A DNA stretch of 64,000 nt from an uncultured Flavobacteriales bacterium (GTDB lineage: Bacteria > Bacteroidota > Bacteroidia > Flavobacteriales_D > Sanyastnellaceae), in the NCBI GenBank assembly GCA_938074325.1, contig CALJFZ010000021.1, positions 62,001-126,000 of the forward strand, read 5' to 3'. This document shows positions 49,926-58,367 of the stretch, piece by piece. The notes under the pieces are model-generated. The model was not told where the DNA came from and did no database searches. It worked only from the letters and a program-made list of their open reading frames with translations. Numbering within the stretch: position 1 is the stretch's first letter; each line of letters begins with the position of its first letter. Both the position numbers and the translations under genes were made by a program.

Positions 49926-50489
49926 TTAGAACAAATCCAGGTGGTCGTCGATGTTCTCCATTCCGGGTGCATCGTCCTCCTTGTCATCGTCTAAGTACGC
50001 GTCAATCTCCGGGTCGCCCGTTGACTTATCATCCGCGAAGACATCATCAAACAGTGCTGCATCGTCGAGTCCATCGGGTTCCCGGCTCAGCGGGTCCGGT
50101 GTAGTGCCGAACTCCATCATCAAGCGAGGGTATCCCACACCTTCCTCCCGCAGTCCCATGGCGATGGGCTCGAGGTAGAAACACCACATGCGGAGGTAAT
50201 CGTAAACGTACAGACCCCGCGATGACTGTTCGGGGAGGATGTTTCGCACCGTAGCATTTTCCATGGAAGGAAACTCTGGTCCCATGGCCATCAGCGGATA
50301 TTCCGTTCCCTTGTCCCACGACTCGTTGCTTTGGTAAAAGGATGCCATCTCCTGAGCATTCTCCCAATTGAATGCATCTAAGGTGGCCAAATGCAGGTGC
50401 ATCAGCGGCGCATCCAATTCGATTTCAATGTCGCGAAAAACGTCCTCTTCTGCATCGAGGATCACCCGGATTTTGACTACGTCGTGCAT
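49926..50489 (-). CDS. pRiA4b ORF-3-like (TnpR passenger type) protein
   Basis: A 187-residue protein whose first 120 residues match the plasmid pRiA4b ORF-3 fold: VVKIRVILDAEEDVFRDIEI, ATLDAFNWENAQEMASFYQS, LYVYDYLRMWCFYLE. The last 60 residues are strongly acidic and of low complexity. Although the fold is named after a plasmid or transposon passenger gene, it is a chromosomal gene next to miaA in many flavobacteria, so no mobile origin is implied. Function unknown; linkage to miaA hints at an RNA- or translation-related role (inference). It starts 3 bp after the ytxJ stop. Confidence 0.78.
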   Translation of the reverse strand: MHDVVKIRVILDAEEDVFRDIEIELDAPLMHLHLATLDAFNWENAQEMASFYQSNESWDKGTEYPLMAMGPEFPSMENATVRNILPEQSSRGLYVYDYLRMWCFYLEPIAMGLREEGVGYPRLMMEFGTTPDPLSREPDGLDDAALFDDVFADDKSTGDPEIDAYLDDDKEDDAPGMENIDDHLDLF

Positions 50490-50492
50490 GGC

Positions 50493-50822
50493 TTAAAGAT
50501 ACGGCAACAACTCGACCGGGTCGATGTTCGAATGATTTGCGTGGTGCAGTGCTTTGCCATCGCGGATGAGCACCATTTGCGGGCTCTGGTGTTCGATTCC
50601 GAGGTCCTCCGCAATGGCCTGGCTCACGTCCCGGTGGTTGAGCAAATCCAACATGAAAGCGATGGTGTTTTCGGGCAATTCCCAGCGTTGCTGCGTCAAT
50701 TTCAGTGCCATGCGGCTGATGCTGCACCGGGTGCTGTGCTTAAACACCACCACGGGCGAAGTATGTGAGGCCTCCACGGCTTGTTTCCAATCTTCCAAGG
50801 AATCCAATGCGTTCCAATCCAT
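50493..50822 (-). CDS. ytxJ: Bacillithiol system thioredoxin-like protein YtxJ
   Basis: A 109-residue thioredoxin-fold protein of the YtxJ (DUF2847) family, a monothiol bacilliredoxin-like partner of bacillithiol. The active-site segment is VVFKHSTRCSISRMAL, with a single Cys, followed by LLNHRDVSQAIAEDLGI and the cis-Pro-like SPQMVLIRDGKALHH. It would remove bacillithiol from mixed disulfides, by analogy to monothiol glutaredoxins. bshC at 32953 supports this. It is the first gene of the ytxJ-pRiA4b-miaA-mutS2 unit. Confidence 0.88.
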   Translation of the reverse strand: MDWNALDSLEDWKQAVEASHTSPVVVFKHSTRCSISRMALKLTQQRWELPENTIAFMLDLLNHRDVSQAIAEDLGIEHQSPQMVLIRDGKALHHANHSNIDPVELLPYL

Positions 50823-50829
50823 CTTGCGG

Positions 50830-50837
50830 TAAATTTG
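50830..50837 (+). promoter_or_regulatory. -7 box of the 50858 membrane protein gene
   Basis: TAAATTTG, a perfect TAnnTTTG, ends 20 nt before the ATG. It sits 4 bp from the opposite-strand box at 50842-50849, so the two promoters overlap. Confidence 0.45.
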
Positions 50838-50841
50838 GCCT

Positions 50842-50849
50842 CAAAATTA
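50842..50849 (-). promoter_or_regulatory. -7 box of the ytxJ-miaA-mutS2 unit
   Basis: TAATTTTG on the minus strand, a perfect TAnnTTTG, ends 19 nt before the ytxJ ATG within a 35-bp divergent gap. Confidence 0.45.
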
Positions 50850-50857
50850 CCCCGTCC

Positions 50858-51391
50858 ATGGACACGCGATTCATAAAAATTCCTCTGGCCGCAGCGAGTT
50901 TGGCCTACGCCGTTTACCTCTTCACTGTGGGACAAATTGGATCGGGAGTCGGTATGGTCCTGGTCACGGCTGTTTTGGTGCTCATCACGCTCCAAAGCAT
51001 GCGTTTGCTGATGGCATTTGTGAGCTTGCGTCAGCAGAAGATGGACGATGCACGGAACTGGTTGGGCCGGGTGAACCCCAATCATTTGTGGCCGCGGCGT
51101 CGCGGCTATTGGTACTTCCTGTCGGGAAGCATGATGATGGAGCACAACATGAACGAGGCAGAGCGTTTGCTCAAGCAGGCGTTGGAAATTGGGTTGAAGC
51201 AAGACCACGATAAAGCCGCGGTCAAACTGAACCTTGCTGTCGTGGCTTCCGCCAAGCGCAAGACTAAATTGGCCAAAGCCCTGCTCACAGAATGCAAGCG
51301 CCTCGATGCCAAAGGGGTGTTGAAGAAGGACATCAAGCAAGTGGAAGCGGCCATCCGCAGCCCACAGCAGATGCGCATGCGCGGGCGTTAA
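50858..51391 (+). CDS. Small two-helix membrane protein with TPR-like tail
   Basis: A 177-residue protein: two transmembrane helices within residues 6-60 (IPLAAASLAYAVYLFTVG; VGMVLVTAVLVLITLQSM) and a cytoplasmic helical tail in which NEAERLLKQALEIGLKQDHD, AAVKLNLAVVASAKRKTK and LAKALLTECKRLDAKGV look like two TPR-type hairpins. No named family was recognised. It is divergent from ytxJ. Its TAA overlaps the stop of the convergent gene by 4 bases. Confidence 0.82.
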   Translation: MDTRFIKIPLAAASLAYAVYLFTVGQIGSGVGMVLVTAVLVLITLQSMRLLMAFVSLRQQKMDDARNWLGRVNPNHLWPRRRGYWYFLSGSMMMEHNMNEAERLLKQALEIGLKQDHDKAAVKLNLAVVASAKRKTKLAKALLTECKRLDAKGVLKKDIKQVEAAIRSPQQMRMRGR

Positions 51392-51717
51392 TCCTCGCTT
51401 CTCTGGATTTCGATTTCCGCGTCCGATTGGGCGTTCATTGCCTGCGACGGGGCCATTTGGATCCTGCGCATCAAGGCCAAACTGTCTTGTTCAGCAATTC
51501 GGCAGAGTTGTTTGAGGGCGACAGCATCTCCTTCTCCTTGCCATTTTTTTGATTTGAACGTCCCGATGTGTTGCCGCAACAGCGCATTGCTTTTCCGCAC
51601 AATCCGCTGGGCCTCTTTTTCGCATTCCGGATGGTTCATCATGAGGTGCAAGGCTTGCTCATTGACGTCGGCGAAAAAGGCATGAAGGGCGCGTTGGATG
51701 TGGTGGAGTGGCAGCAA
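51388..51717 (-). CDS. Small hypothetical protein, TTG start
   Basis: A frame of 109 residues, helical and hydrophilic (HPECEKEAQRIVRKSNALLRQ; GDAVALKQLCRIAEQDSLAL), with no recognised domain. There is no ATG before residue 27; the only early start is TTG at 51717, and the frame opens 14 codons farther upstream, so the true start is uncertain. It fills the space between two convergent or tail-oriented genes without much overlap, which supports it being real. Its stop codon overlaps that of the opposite gene (TTAA at 51388-51391). Confidence 0.5.
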   Translation of the reverse strand: MLPLHHIQRALHAFFADVNEQALHLMMNHPECEKEAQRIVRKSNALLRQHIGTFKSKKWQGEGDAVALKQLCRIAEQDSLALMRRIQMAPSQAMNAQSDAEIEIQRSED

Positions 51718-51805
51718 AAAAGGCAGTTTTGGTTGTGAGAAAGTGCGGGGCGCACCTTACAAAGTAGGCCTTTCTCTACTGATTTCCAAAAGGTTCGTCC
51801 GTTCG

Positions 51806-53833
51806 TCAGGCTTGCAACAACCCGTGCAACGCGTCATGGAGCCGGTGCGATGCGAGGAATTGCTCCTCCAATGCTCCGGCAAACGGGAAGGCGGTATCCA
51901 ATCCAGCCACTCGCTTTACGGGGGCATCCAAGTCCGTCCAACATGCCTCTTGAATGCGCGAGCTCAGTTCTGCCCCAATGCCACCCGTCAACGTGTCCTC
52001 GTGCAGCACCAGCGCACGGCTGGTTTTGCGCACGCTTGCAAACACGGCCTCTTCGTCCCAAGGGAGGAGGGTGCGCAAGTCGATGATTTCGATGGAAGCT
52101 CCAGACGCGACTGCAGCGGCCTCTGCCCACTGCACACCCAGTCCGTACGTCACGATGGTCGCCTCTGTGCCTTCTTGGACGACGCGTGCTTTACCAATTT
52201 CGACCGAGTACGGTGCCTCTTCGACGGGACCGCTGAGTGACCGATAGAGGTACTTGTGCTCGAAAAACAATACAGGATTCGGATCCTCGAATGACCGCAG
52301 CAATAGGCCTTTGGCATCTGCTGGTGTCGAAGGGTACACGATTTTGAGGCCCGGAACATGGAAGAACCAAGCCTCTGTGGATTGGCTGTGGAATGGTCCG
52401 GCCCCCACATTGCCGCCTGTGGGCATGCGCACCACGACGTCGGCTTGCTGTCCCCAGCGCCAGTGAATCTTGGCGAGGTTGTTCACGATCTGGTTGAAAC
52501 CTACCGTGACAAAATCGCTGAATTGCATTTCCATCATCGCCTTCTTTCCGGCGATGCTGAGGCCTAATGCCGCACCCACAATGGCGGATTCGCACAGTGG
52601 CGTATTGCGCACCCGGTCTTTGCCAAATCGGTCGACAAATCCGTCTGTCACCTTGAACACGCCGCCGTATTCGGCGATATCCTGGCCCATCAGTACCAAT
52701 TCAGGGAACTGTTCCATGGCTTGGCCGAGTCCTTCGTGGATGGCGTCGATCATGCGCAATTCCCGATGGGATTCAGCAGGAAGTTCAGTGCGGTCTGGCC
52801 ATTGCGTCGCAGGCGTTGAGGCAAATCGATCCGCGAGCTCTTCCGAAATCGGGGTGTCGATCTCCGGCTCGGCTGCCGCCGCCTTCAATCCGTCTTTGAT
52901 GAGGGCGCCATGGGCGTCCTGAACAGAGGCCATGAAGTTATCGTCCAGTGCACCTTCAGCTTTGGCCCATTCCGTAAACCGTTCCACCGGGTCAATTTGA
53001 CCCCAGTGGTCGATGAGGCCTTCTGGATAGTACTTCGTGCCTGAAGCTTCTTCGTGCCCGCGCATTCGGAAGGTCTTGAATTCAAGCAGGATGGGGCGAG
53101 GGCGCTTTCTAATGCTTTCGGCAGCATCGCGTACCGCATGAAAGACAGCGAGGATGTCGTTTCCGTCTACCTGGATGGCATCTTCTTCTGGGATGCCGTA
53201 GCCAATGGCTTTATCGGTGAAATGTTCGCATCGGAATTGTTCGTTGGAAGGCGTGGACAGGCCCCAAGCGTTGTTCTCGATGCCAATGATGACCGGTAAC
53301 TGCCAGACAGCCGCAACGTTGACTGCTTCGTGGAAATCCCCTTCTGAGGCGCCGCCGTCACCGGTGAAAACCAAGGTGGCTTTTTCCGATGCGTCCAGTT
53401 TGTGCGCAAGAGCAATCCCGTCGGCGATTCCGAGCTGCGGTCCGAGGTGGGAAATCATCCCGACAATTCGGTGTTCAATGCTACCGAAATGGAACGAGCG
53501 GTCTCGGCCTTTCGTGAAGCCATTGGCTTTTCCCTGAAATTGAGAAAACAACCGTTCCAACGGGATGCCGCGTGTGGTGAAAATGCCCAAGTTTCGGTGC
53601 ATGGGCAAGATGAACTCGTCCGCATCCAAAGCCGCGGCAGCACCCACGGAGATGGCTTCTTGTCCCATGCCACTGAACCACTTCGAAATCTTCCCCTGCC
53701 GCAATTGGCTGAGCATCTTTTCTTCAATCATGCGGGGCAGCATCAGCTGCTTGTAGAGCGATCGAATGTCGTCGTCCGAGAGGTTTCGTCGGTCGAACGA
53801 CAGGGGGTTGAAGGGGAAATCGGCTGTTGGCAT
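51806..53833 (-). CDS. Alpha-keto acid dehydrogenase E1, fused alpha and beta subunits
   Basis: A 675-residue thiamine-diphosphate enzyme with both E1 parts in one chain. The alpha part (1-about 335) has RDRSFHFGSIEHRIVGMISH and the TPP motif FTGDGGASEGDFHE ... ENNAWGLS; the beta part (about 345-675) has LMGQDIAEYGGVFKVTDGF, TPLCESAIVGAALG and MPTGGNVGAGPFHSQS. It resembles the branched-chain 2-oxoisovalerate dehydrogenase E1 of Bacteroidota, which decarboxylates branched-chain keto acids onto lipoyl E2. E2 and E3 genes are not adjacent. A pyruvate or acetoin substrate is less likely but possible. A TAAATTG 17 nt before the ATG may be the -7 box. Confidence 0.9.
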   Translation of the reverse strand: MPTADFPFNPLSFDRRNLSDDDIRSLYKQLMLPRMIEEKMLSQLRQGKISKWFSGMGQEAISVGAAAALDADEFILPMHRNLGIFTTRGIPLERLFSQFQGKANGFTKGRDRSFHFGSIEHRIVGMISHLGPQLGIADGIALAHKLDASEKATLVFTGDGGASEGDFHEAVNVAAVWQLPVIIGIENNAWGLSTPSNEQFRCEHFTDKAIGYGIPEEDAIQVDGNDILAVFHAVRDAAESIRKRPRPILLEFKTFRMRGHEEASGTKYYPEGLIDHWGQIDPVERFTEWAKAEGALDDNFMASVQDAHGALIKDGLKAAAAEPEIDTPISEELADRFASTPATQWPDRTELPAESHRELRMIDAIHEGLGQAMEQFPELVLMGQDIAEYGGVFKVTDGFVDRFGKDRVRNTPLCESAIVGAALGLSIAGKKAMMEMQFSDFVTVGFNQIVNNLAKIHWRWGQQADVVVRMPTGGNVGAGPFHSQSTEAWFFHVPGLKIVYPSTPADAKGLLLRSFEDPNPVLFFEHKYLYRSLSGPVEEAPYSVEIGKARVVQEGTEATIVTYGLGVQWAEAAAVASGASIEIIDLRTLLPWDEEAVFASVRKTSRALVLHEDTLTGGIGAELSSRIQEACWTDLDAPVKRVAGLDTAFPFAGALEEQFLASHRLHDALHGLLQA

Positions 53834-53896
53834 TGAACTTAATTCCGCAGCAATTTAAGCCGAGAAGCCCCAAGACGCTGCGACCGGGACGGGGTT

Positions 53897-53904
53897 TATC
53901 TTCG
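53897..53904 (+). promoter_or_regulatory. -7 box of the FAD oxidoreductase gene
   Basis: TATCTTCG ends 4 nt before the ATG at 53909, the same arrangement as for the GT9 gene at 35490. Confidence 0.48.
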
Positions 53905-53908
53905 CACC

Positions 53909-55540
53909 ATGAAACCCGCCAATTCAAGGGAAAAAATCGAAGGACGCAAAGCACCCGATGCATCCCGGTTGGTGGACATTCGGTTCCCGGTTCAAGTGAG
54001 TGGCGACCCCGCACGGGTACGCCAAGCCATTGCCAAAACTTTAGGGTGCCGGGTCGATGCCATCTCCGATTACAGGGTGATGCGGAAGAACCTCGATGCG
54101 CGCAAGCGCCCCGTGCTTGCCATGTGGCGGGTGGAGGTCGCGCTGGAGGATGAGGTGTTGCCGCCCAACGAACCAGCCGTTACAAACTTTTCCGCCTTGC
54201 CCGAAGACGCACGCGCCGTACACATTGTGGGGGCAGGCCCAGCAGGGCTGTACGCGGCATTGTCCTTGATTCAACACGGGCTCCGTCCCGTCATCATCGA
54301 ACGCGGACAGCCGGTGCGTCAACGCCGACGGGACCTGGTGAGCATCACGCGTGAACACCGCGTTGATCCGGATTCGAATTACTGCTTTGGTGAAGGAGGC
54401 GCGGGTACCTACAGCGACGGCAAATTGTACACGCGCAGCCACAAACGCGGGGACATCCGAGGTGCCTTGGAATGGTTGGTTCAATTCGGTGCGGACCCGT
54501 CGATTTTGGTCGATGCCCACCCGCACATCGGGACGAATAAGTTGCCCCAGATCATCGAGCGCATGCGGGAGGCAGTTGTGGCCGCAGGGGGGCATGTGCA
54601 TTTCGGAAGCCGGGTAGTGGACATCACCGCACCAAGCGGGCGGGTCGAAGCCTTGGAATGGGTCGACAGTGCGACCGGAGAACGCACGCGAGCGGAAGCC
54701 CAGCATGTGATCCTCGCCACCGGCCACAGTGCACGGGATGTATTCGAGTTGGTCGATTCAAAAGGATGGACATTGGAGGCCAAACCTTTCGCGATGGGTG
54801 TGCGCATCGAACATCCGCAAACCCTCATCGATGCCATTCAATACCACGGCGAGGAGCGCGGGGAAGTGCTGCCACCGGCATCGTATCGCCTGGTGTGTCA
54901 AGCCAATGGTCGTGGCGTTCATTCGTTCTGCATGTGTCCCGGCGGAATCGTCGCACCGTGCGCGACGGAGCAGGAGCAGGTGGTGACCAATGGTTGGTCA
55001 CCGTCCAAGCGCAACAACCCCTACGCGAACTCCGGCATGGTCGTGCAGTTGGAGCCGGCTGATTGGGAGGCGCTGGGATTCCGCGGCGTCCTGGGAGGGT
55101 TGGCATTTCAACGCCACGTCGAACGAATTTGCTGGGAAGCAGCTGGACAGAGCCAGCGTGCGCCCGCTCAACGTTTGGCGGACTTTTTGGCCAGTAAAAG
55201 AGGGCGAGTGTCCAAGCATCTGCCAACCTGTTCTTACGTGCCCGGCGTCGTTTCGGTCAACCTGCGGGAACTTCTTCCAGCCGTCATTTCGGATGCCCTA
55301 GCGAAGGGGCTCGCCACCTTTGGCAAGCGCATGCCGCGTTACCTTGATCAGGACGCGTTGTTGATTGCTCCGGAATCTAGGACTTCGAGCCCTGTTCGAA
55401 TTCCACGCGACCGCGAAAACTTGATGCATCCGGATGTGAACGGGCTGTTTCCTTGCGGGGAAGGCGGGGGCTATGCAGGCGGGATTTTATCAGCGGCTTT
55501 GGATGGTATGCGGGTTGCAGCTGCAATCGCCGCAAAATGA
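53909..55540 (+). CDS. NAD(P)/FAD-dependent oxidoreductase (FAD-dependent protein family)
   Basis: A 543-residue flavoprotein. An N-terminal domain of about 95 residues (IRFPVQVSGDPARVRQAIAK; YRVMRKNLDARKRPVLAMW) resembles the RNA-binding-like start of this family, then comes the FAD site VHIVGAGPAGLYAALSLIQHG, the loop NYCFGEGGAGTYSDGKLYTR, and the C-terminal FPCGEGGGYAGGILSAALDG. Such long FAD-dependent proteins are widespread and unassigned. The substrate is unknown. It is divergent from the E1 gene and ends in a hairpin that also serves the opposite strand. Confidence 0.85.
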   Translation: MKPANSREKIEGRKAPDASRLVDIRFPVQVSGDPARVRQAIAKTLGCRVDAISDYRVMRKNLDARKRPVLAMWRVEVALEDEVLPPNEPAVTNFSALPEDARAVHIVGAGPAGLYAALSLIQHGLRPVIIERGQPVRQRRRDLVSITREHRVDPDSNYCFGEGGAGTYSDGKLYTRSHKRGDIRGALEWLVQFGADPSILVDAHPHIGTNKLPQIIERMREAVVAAGGHVHFGSRVVDITAPSGRVEALEWVDSATGERTRAEAQHVILATGHSARDVFELVDSKGWTLEAKPFAMGVRIEHPQTLIDAIQYHGEERGEVLPPASYRLVCQANGRGVHSFCMCPGGIVAPCATEQEQVVTNGWSPSKRNNPYANSGMVVQLEPADWEALGFRGVLGGLAFQRHVERICWEAAGQSQRAPAQRLADFLASKRGRVSKHLPTCSYVPGVVSVNLRELLPAVISDALAKGLATFGKRMPRYLDQDALLIAPESRTSSPVRIPRDRENLMHPDVNGLFPCGEGGGYAGGILSAALDGMRVAAAIAAK

Positions 55541-55541
55541 A

Positions 55542-55567
55542 AAAGCCGCTCCCGAAGAAGCGGCTTT
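55542..55567 (-). terminator. Terminator hairpin between convergent genes
   Basis: A 9-bp stem (AAAGCCGCT and its complement, 8-nt loop). On the minus strand it is followed by five T and then CATTTT, better than the plus side (three T), so it mainly ends the TSP3/SPOR gene but may act both ways. Confidence 0.75.
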
Positions 55568-55610
55568 CCGGCCACGGTAAGGTGGCCGATGGTGTCAAAT
55601 TATTCCAAAG

Positions 55611-57146
55611 TTATTCGGCAGAAGCTGTGCCTTCAAGGAGCTGGCGATCGAGTGCTTCTGCTGTGGCGACGTCGACCAATTTGCCGTTGAATTCGCCTAC
55701 GATGAAGGCTTGGTCAAAACCCGCGTTGCGCATGGTTTCCAATTCGGCTTGTGCATCGATCAACGAGTATACGGGCATGGTGACGAATGTCATGGTGCTC
55801 GCCTGGTCAAACTTCTGGGCGACTTTGCCTTTGAGTAAGAACGGGGTGATGCTCTCCATGTTGAGTGTTCGCACGTCGGGCGCCAACTGAATGCGGTAGG
55901 CAGGACGAATGGCCGGCATGACGGCGCGCAGATCGTCCATATCGAGGCCTGATAAGGTGCCAGCCGTTTCGCTTGCCGCAGGCGCTGCAGGAGTTTCCGG
56001 CGCTGCAGGAGTCCGTAGGGCCTTAACCTGAATTGTGCTTTTTTCTGAGCCAAATGATTTCAGCAAGCGCTTTTCAGCTGGTGTCAAGCCTTTACTGCTC
56101 ACCGTGCGAACCGCTGGCGCTTCGTCAGGAGTTTCAATGCGTTGGAATACCTCAGTGGTCGGCGCCATCTGCTCGTTGCGTTGGGCCACGACCATTTCCC
56201 ATTGGGCATCGCTCAGGGCTACCCCTTGCAAGTTGACACGGGTATGGGGGGAGAAAGGCTCAAGATCTTCGAAGTCAGCAATGCCGTCTTTGTCGGCATC
56301 GGTTGGGCATCCGCGCTTGTCGGTGGGTGCGCCCATGGGCGTTCCCGGGCAACGGTCGCGGCTGTCCTTGACGCCGTCTTGGTCAAAGTCATTGCCCAAC
56401 TCAGCCAATTCCACAGGCAGCTCGATGCGCGGTTCAGCGTAATCTCGTCCCAAGCGGATGCCAATACCGGCCTGAGTAGTGGTCAAGAGATCCGTGTGAC
56501 CGGGTCGAGGATTGAGGCTTGCCTCGGCACCCGCCATCATGGCCACGGTCGCACTCGCATAAATGCGCGGCGTGAGGTTCATGTTTACTCCCATTCGAAT
56601 GGGTACGGCGATGCTTCGTTGCGTGCGGGTTTGTGATTCGAAGGTGTAGTCCGGCGTCAATTCACGTGCAAGCACGTCTGCGTTGCTGGCATCCTCGGCC
56701 ATGTTGTAAACGCGGCCATTGCTCCAATAGAAATAAGCATTGCCTTCGGCATCCGCCAAATCGGCAAAATTGGACTGCTGCATGTAGCTGATGCCCAATC
56801 CGATCCAAGGTTGGAGGAGTTTAGTGTCGTCATACGGTGTATGCAAACGCAAACCTGCGCCTGCACCGTACCATTCTTGCATTTCATGGCGGCGATTTCC
56901 AGCCGTCAATCCGAGGCCGCCCCAGTTCAATTCTGCATCTGCAGAGCAATACGGCAATACATCTGTAAAAATGGATAATTGGGTCGAGTAAGTTCCAGTC
57001 GAAGCGACTTGAATGCCGTCTTCGAGGTTTGAGGCGCCAGTGAAACTGGTCGGACCGGTAACGACTTGCATTCCGGTCTGGGCAAATGCGCTGCCTGTGC
57101 AAGCAATGAGCACGGCGATGCACATAAATTTAATAGCTGTCCGCAT
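55611..57146 (-). CDS. Outer-membrane barrel protein with TSP3 repeats and SPOR-like domain
   Basis: A 511-residue exported protein. After the signal peptide (IKFMCIAVLIACTGSAFAQ) is a barrel-like region of about 220 residues (AGLRLHTPYDDTKLLQPWIG; RIYASATVAMMAGAEAS), then thrombospondin type 3-like calcium loops (FDQDGVKDSRDRCPGTPMGA; DADKDGIADFEDLEPF), an Ala/Pro linker, and a C-terminal SPOR-like end (AYRIQLA; MRNAGFDQAFIVGEFNGKLV). It resembles OmpA-type proteins but with SPOR in place of the OmpA peptidoglycan domain. Two ATG starts exist; 57146 leads directly into the signal peptide. Confidence 0.8.
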   Translation of the reverse strand: MRTAIKFMCIAVLIACTGSAFAQTGMQVVTGPTSFTGASNLEDGIQVASTGTYSTQLSIFTDVLPYCSADAELNWGGLGLTAGNRRHEMQEWYGAGAGLRLHTPYDDTKLLQPWIGLGISYMQQSNFADLADAEGNAYFYWSNGRVYNMAEDASNADVLARELTPDYTFESQTRTQRSIAVPIRMGVNMNLTPRIYASATVAMMAGAEASLNPRPGHTDLLTTTQAGIGIRLGRDYAEPRIELPVELAELGNDFDQDGVKDSRDRCPGTPMGAPTDKRGCPTDADKDGIADFEDLEPFSPHTRVNLQGVALSDAQWEMVVAQRNEQMAPTTEVFQRIETPDEAPAVRTVSSKGLTPAEKRLLKSFGSEKSTIQVKALRTPAAPETPAAPAASETAGTLSGLDMDDLRAVMPAIRPAYRIQLAPDVRTLNMESITPFLLKGKVAQKFDQASTMTFVTMPVYSLIDAQAELETMRNAGFDQAFIVGEFNGKLVDVATAEALDRQLLEGTASAE

Positions 57147-57210
57147 GGGTTCTAAGGGAATTAATTGACATTTCATCCCCGCCCTTTACGGTCGCTATCG
57201 AAGAAAAGTT

Positions 57211-58332
57211 TCAGTTCGTCGTGAATTTTTCTGCCGCGAGCCTGCCAATTTCCATGCCGATGGCCACGCCCATGCCTCCCAATCGCACCGCGGCCACCAC
57301 CTGCGGCTGCACTTCCCGTACAATGGGAGAACGGTTTTCTCCCACGCCAAGCACACCCGTCCATTGGTGGGAAATTCCGGCGTTTTTGGTTGCCGGCCAG
57401 AGTGCGTGCAACGTGTCTTTCAGCTTCTTGACAGTGGTGGAGTCATCGTCTCCCCAATGCCTGCCGCCTCCAATCAGCATGCGGTTCCCCACAGGTCGGG
57501 CGTACAGGTAACCTGCATCCATGTGAACGGTGTGCGGAAAGTCAAAATCGTCCATGGGTTCCGTGACCAGCACATGGTTGATTGCAGGTTGCACGTCGCA
57601 CTTTCCTAGAAGTTCCCGGCCAAAGGCGTTTGTAGCGACAATCACGCGCCGAGCGGTGATCTCCGTCTGCCGATCGGGACCGACCCCTACCGTTACACTG
57701 ACGTTGTCTGACTCGCAGCGGAGGGCATGGACGCGCATGCCGTGAAGGACATCAATGCCCAACGCGTAAGCTCGGGTGCGAAAGGCCCGGTTCATTTTCC
57801 CGGTGTCCAGCATGCCCTCGAGGCGGGATACGACCGCTGTAGTCCCGGCTTCCTCAGCTAGCTGCGAAAAATTCTGCACCGGCACGTTCGCGAAAGCATC
57901 GGGCACGCCGAGCGCGGGTGCAATCCAGCTGTTGAGGTCGGCCAATTCGCTTGGACTTGGAGCCGTGGTTTGGCCAAAGGAGGGGAACAATTCAATGCTT
58001 CCCGATGCTTGATGGCCCAACGCTAGGTCACCAAAGGTGGCGCGCAACTTTTGCAATCCGTTCCAGCGTTGGCGGACCAGTTCGAGGGCTGCATGGTCTC
58101 CAAGCGTTTTTCGGTCTTGCATCAATTCAGTGGCGCTCCCAAAGCACGTAAACCCAGCGTTACGCGAAGACCCACCGCCACCAAAGGGATCAGCTTCTAC
58201 AACCAAGATGCGCCATTCTGGGTGCATTTCCCGCGCTCGAAACGCAGCAGAAAGCCCCACAATACCACCTCCGACCACCAGCAAATCCACGTCTTCCAAC
58301 CACTCGTTTGATTCCCAATAACTAAATGCCAT
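57211..58332 (-). CDS. FAD-dependent oxidoreductase (D-amino acid oxidase/GlpD-type fold)
   Basis: A 373-residue DAO-family oxidase. The FAD motif is VDLLVVGGGIVGLSAAFRARE; GGGSSRNAGFTCFGSATEL and VIVATNAFGRELLG follow, and the C-terminal end has QWTGVLGVGENRSPIVREV. Family members oxidise amines or amino acids (for example gamma-glutamylputrescine, sarcosine, glycine); none can be assigned. The ATG at 58332 is chosen since it precedes the Rossmann motif normally; the longer frame would run into the divergent gene. It is divergent from the TPR/coiled-coil gene. Confidence 0.87.
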   Translation of the reverse strand: MAFSYWESNEWLEDVDLLVVGGGIVGLSAAFRAREMHPEWRILVVEADPFGGGGSSRNAGFTCFGSATELMQDRKTLGDHAALELVRQRWNGLQKLRATFGDLALGHQASGSIELFPSFGQTTAPSPSELADLNSWIAPALGVPDAFANVPVQNFSQLAEEAGTTAVVSRLEGMLDTGKMNRAFRTRAYALGIDVLHGMRVHALRCESDNVSVTVGVGPDRQTEITARRVIVATNAFGRELLGKCDVQPAINHVLVTEPMDDFDFPHTVHMDAGYLYARPVGNRMLIGGGRHWGDDDSTTVKKLKDTLHALWPATKNAGISHQWTGVLGVGENRSPIVREVQPQVVAAVRLGGMGVAIGMEIGRLAAEKFTTN

Positions 58333-58367
58333 ATTTTTACGTTTTAGAGGTGGAAGCTCCCTTCGCA

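Noticed and set aside
49926-50489. Idea that the pRiA4b/TnpR-passenger-like gene marks a mobile element
   Set aside because: No transposase, inverted ends or target duplication nearby, and it is embedded in a tight housekeeping operon.
51743-51755. GTGCG-GGG-CGCAC inverted repeat between the 51388 gene and the E1 gene
   Set aside because: Short and with no T run or clear promoter context; may be chance in a GC-rich stretch.
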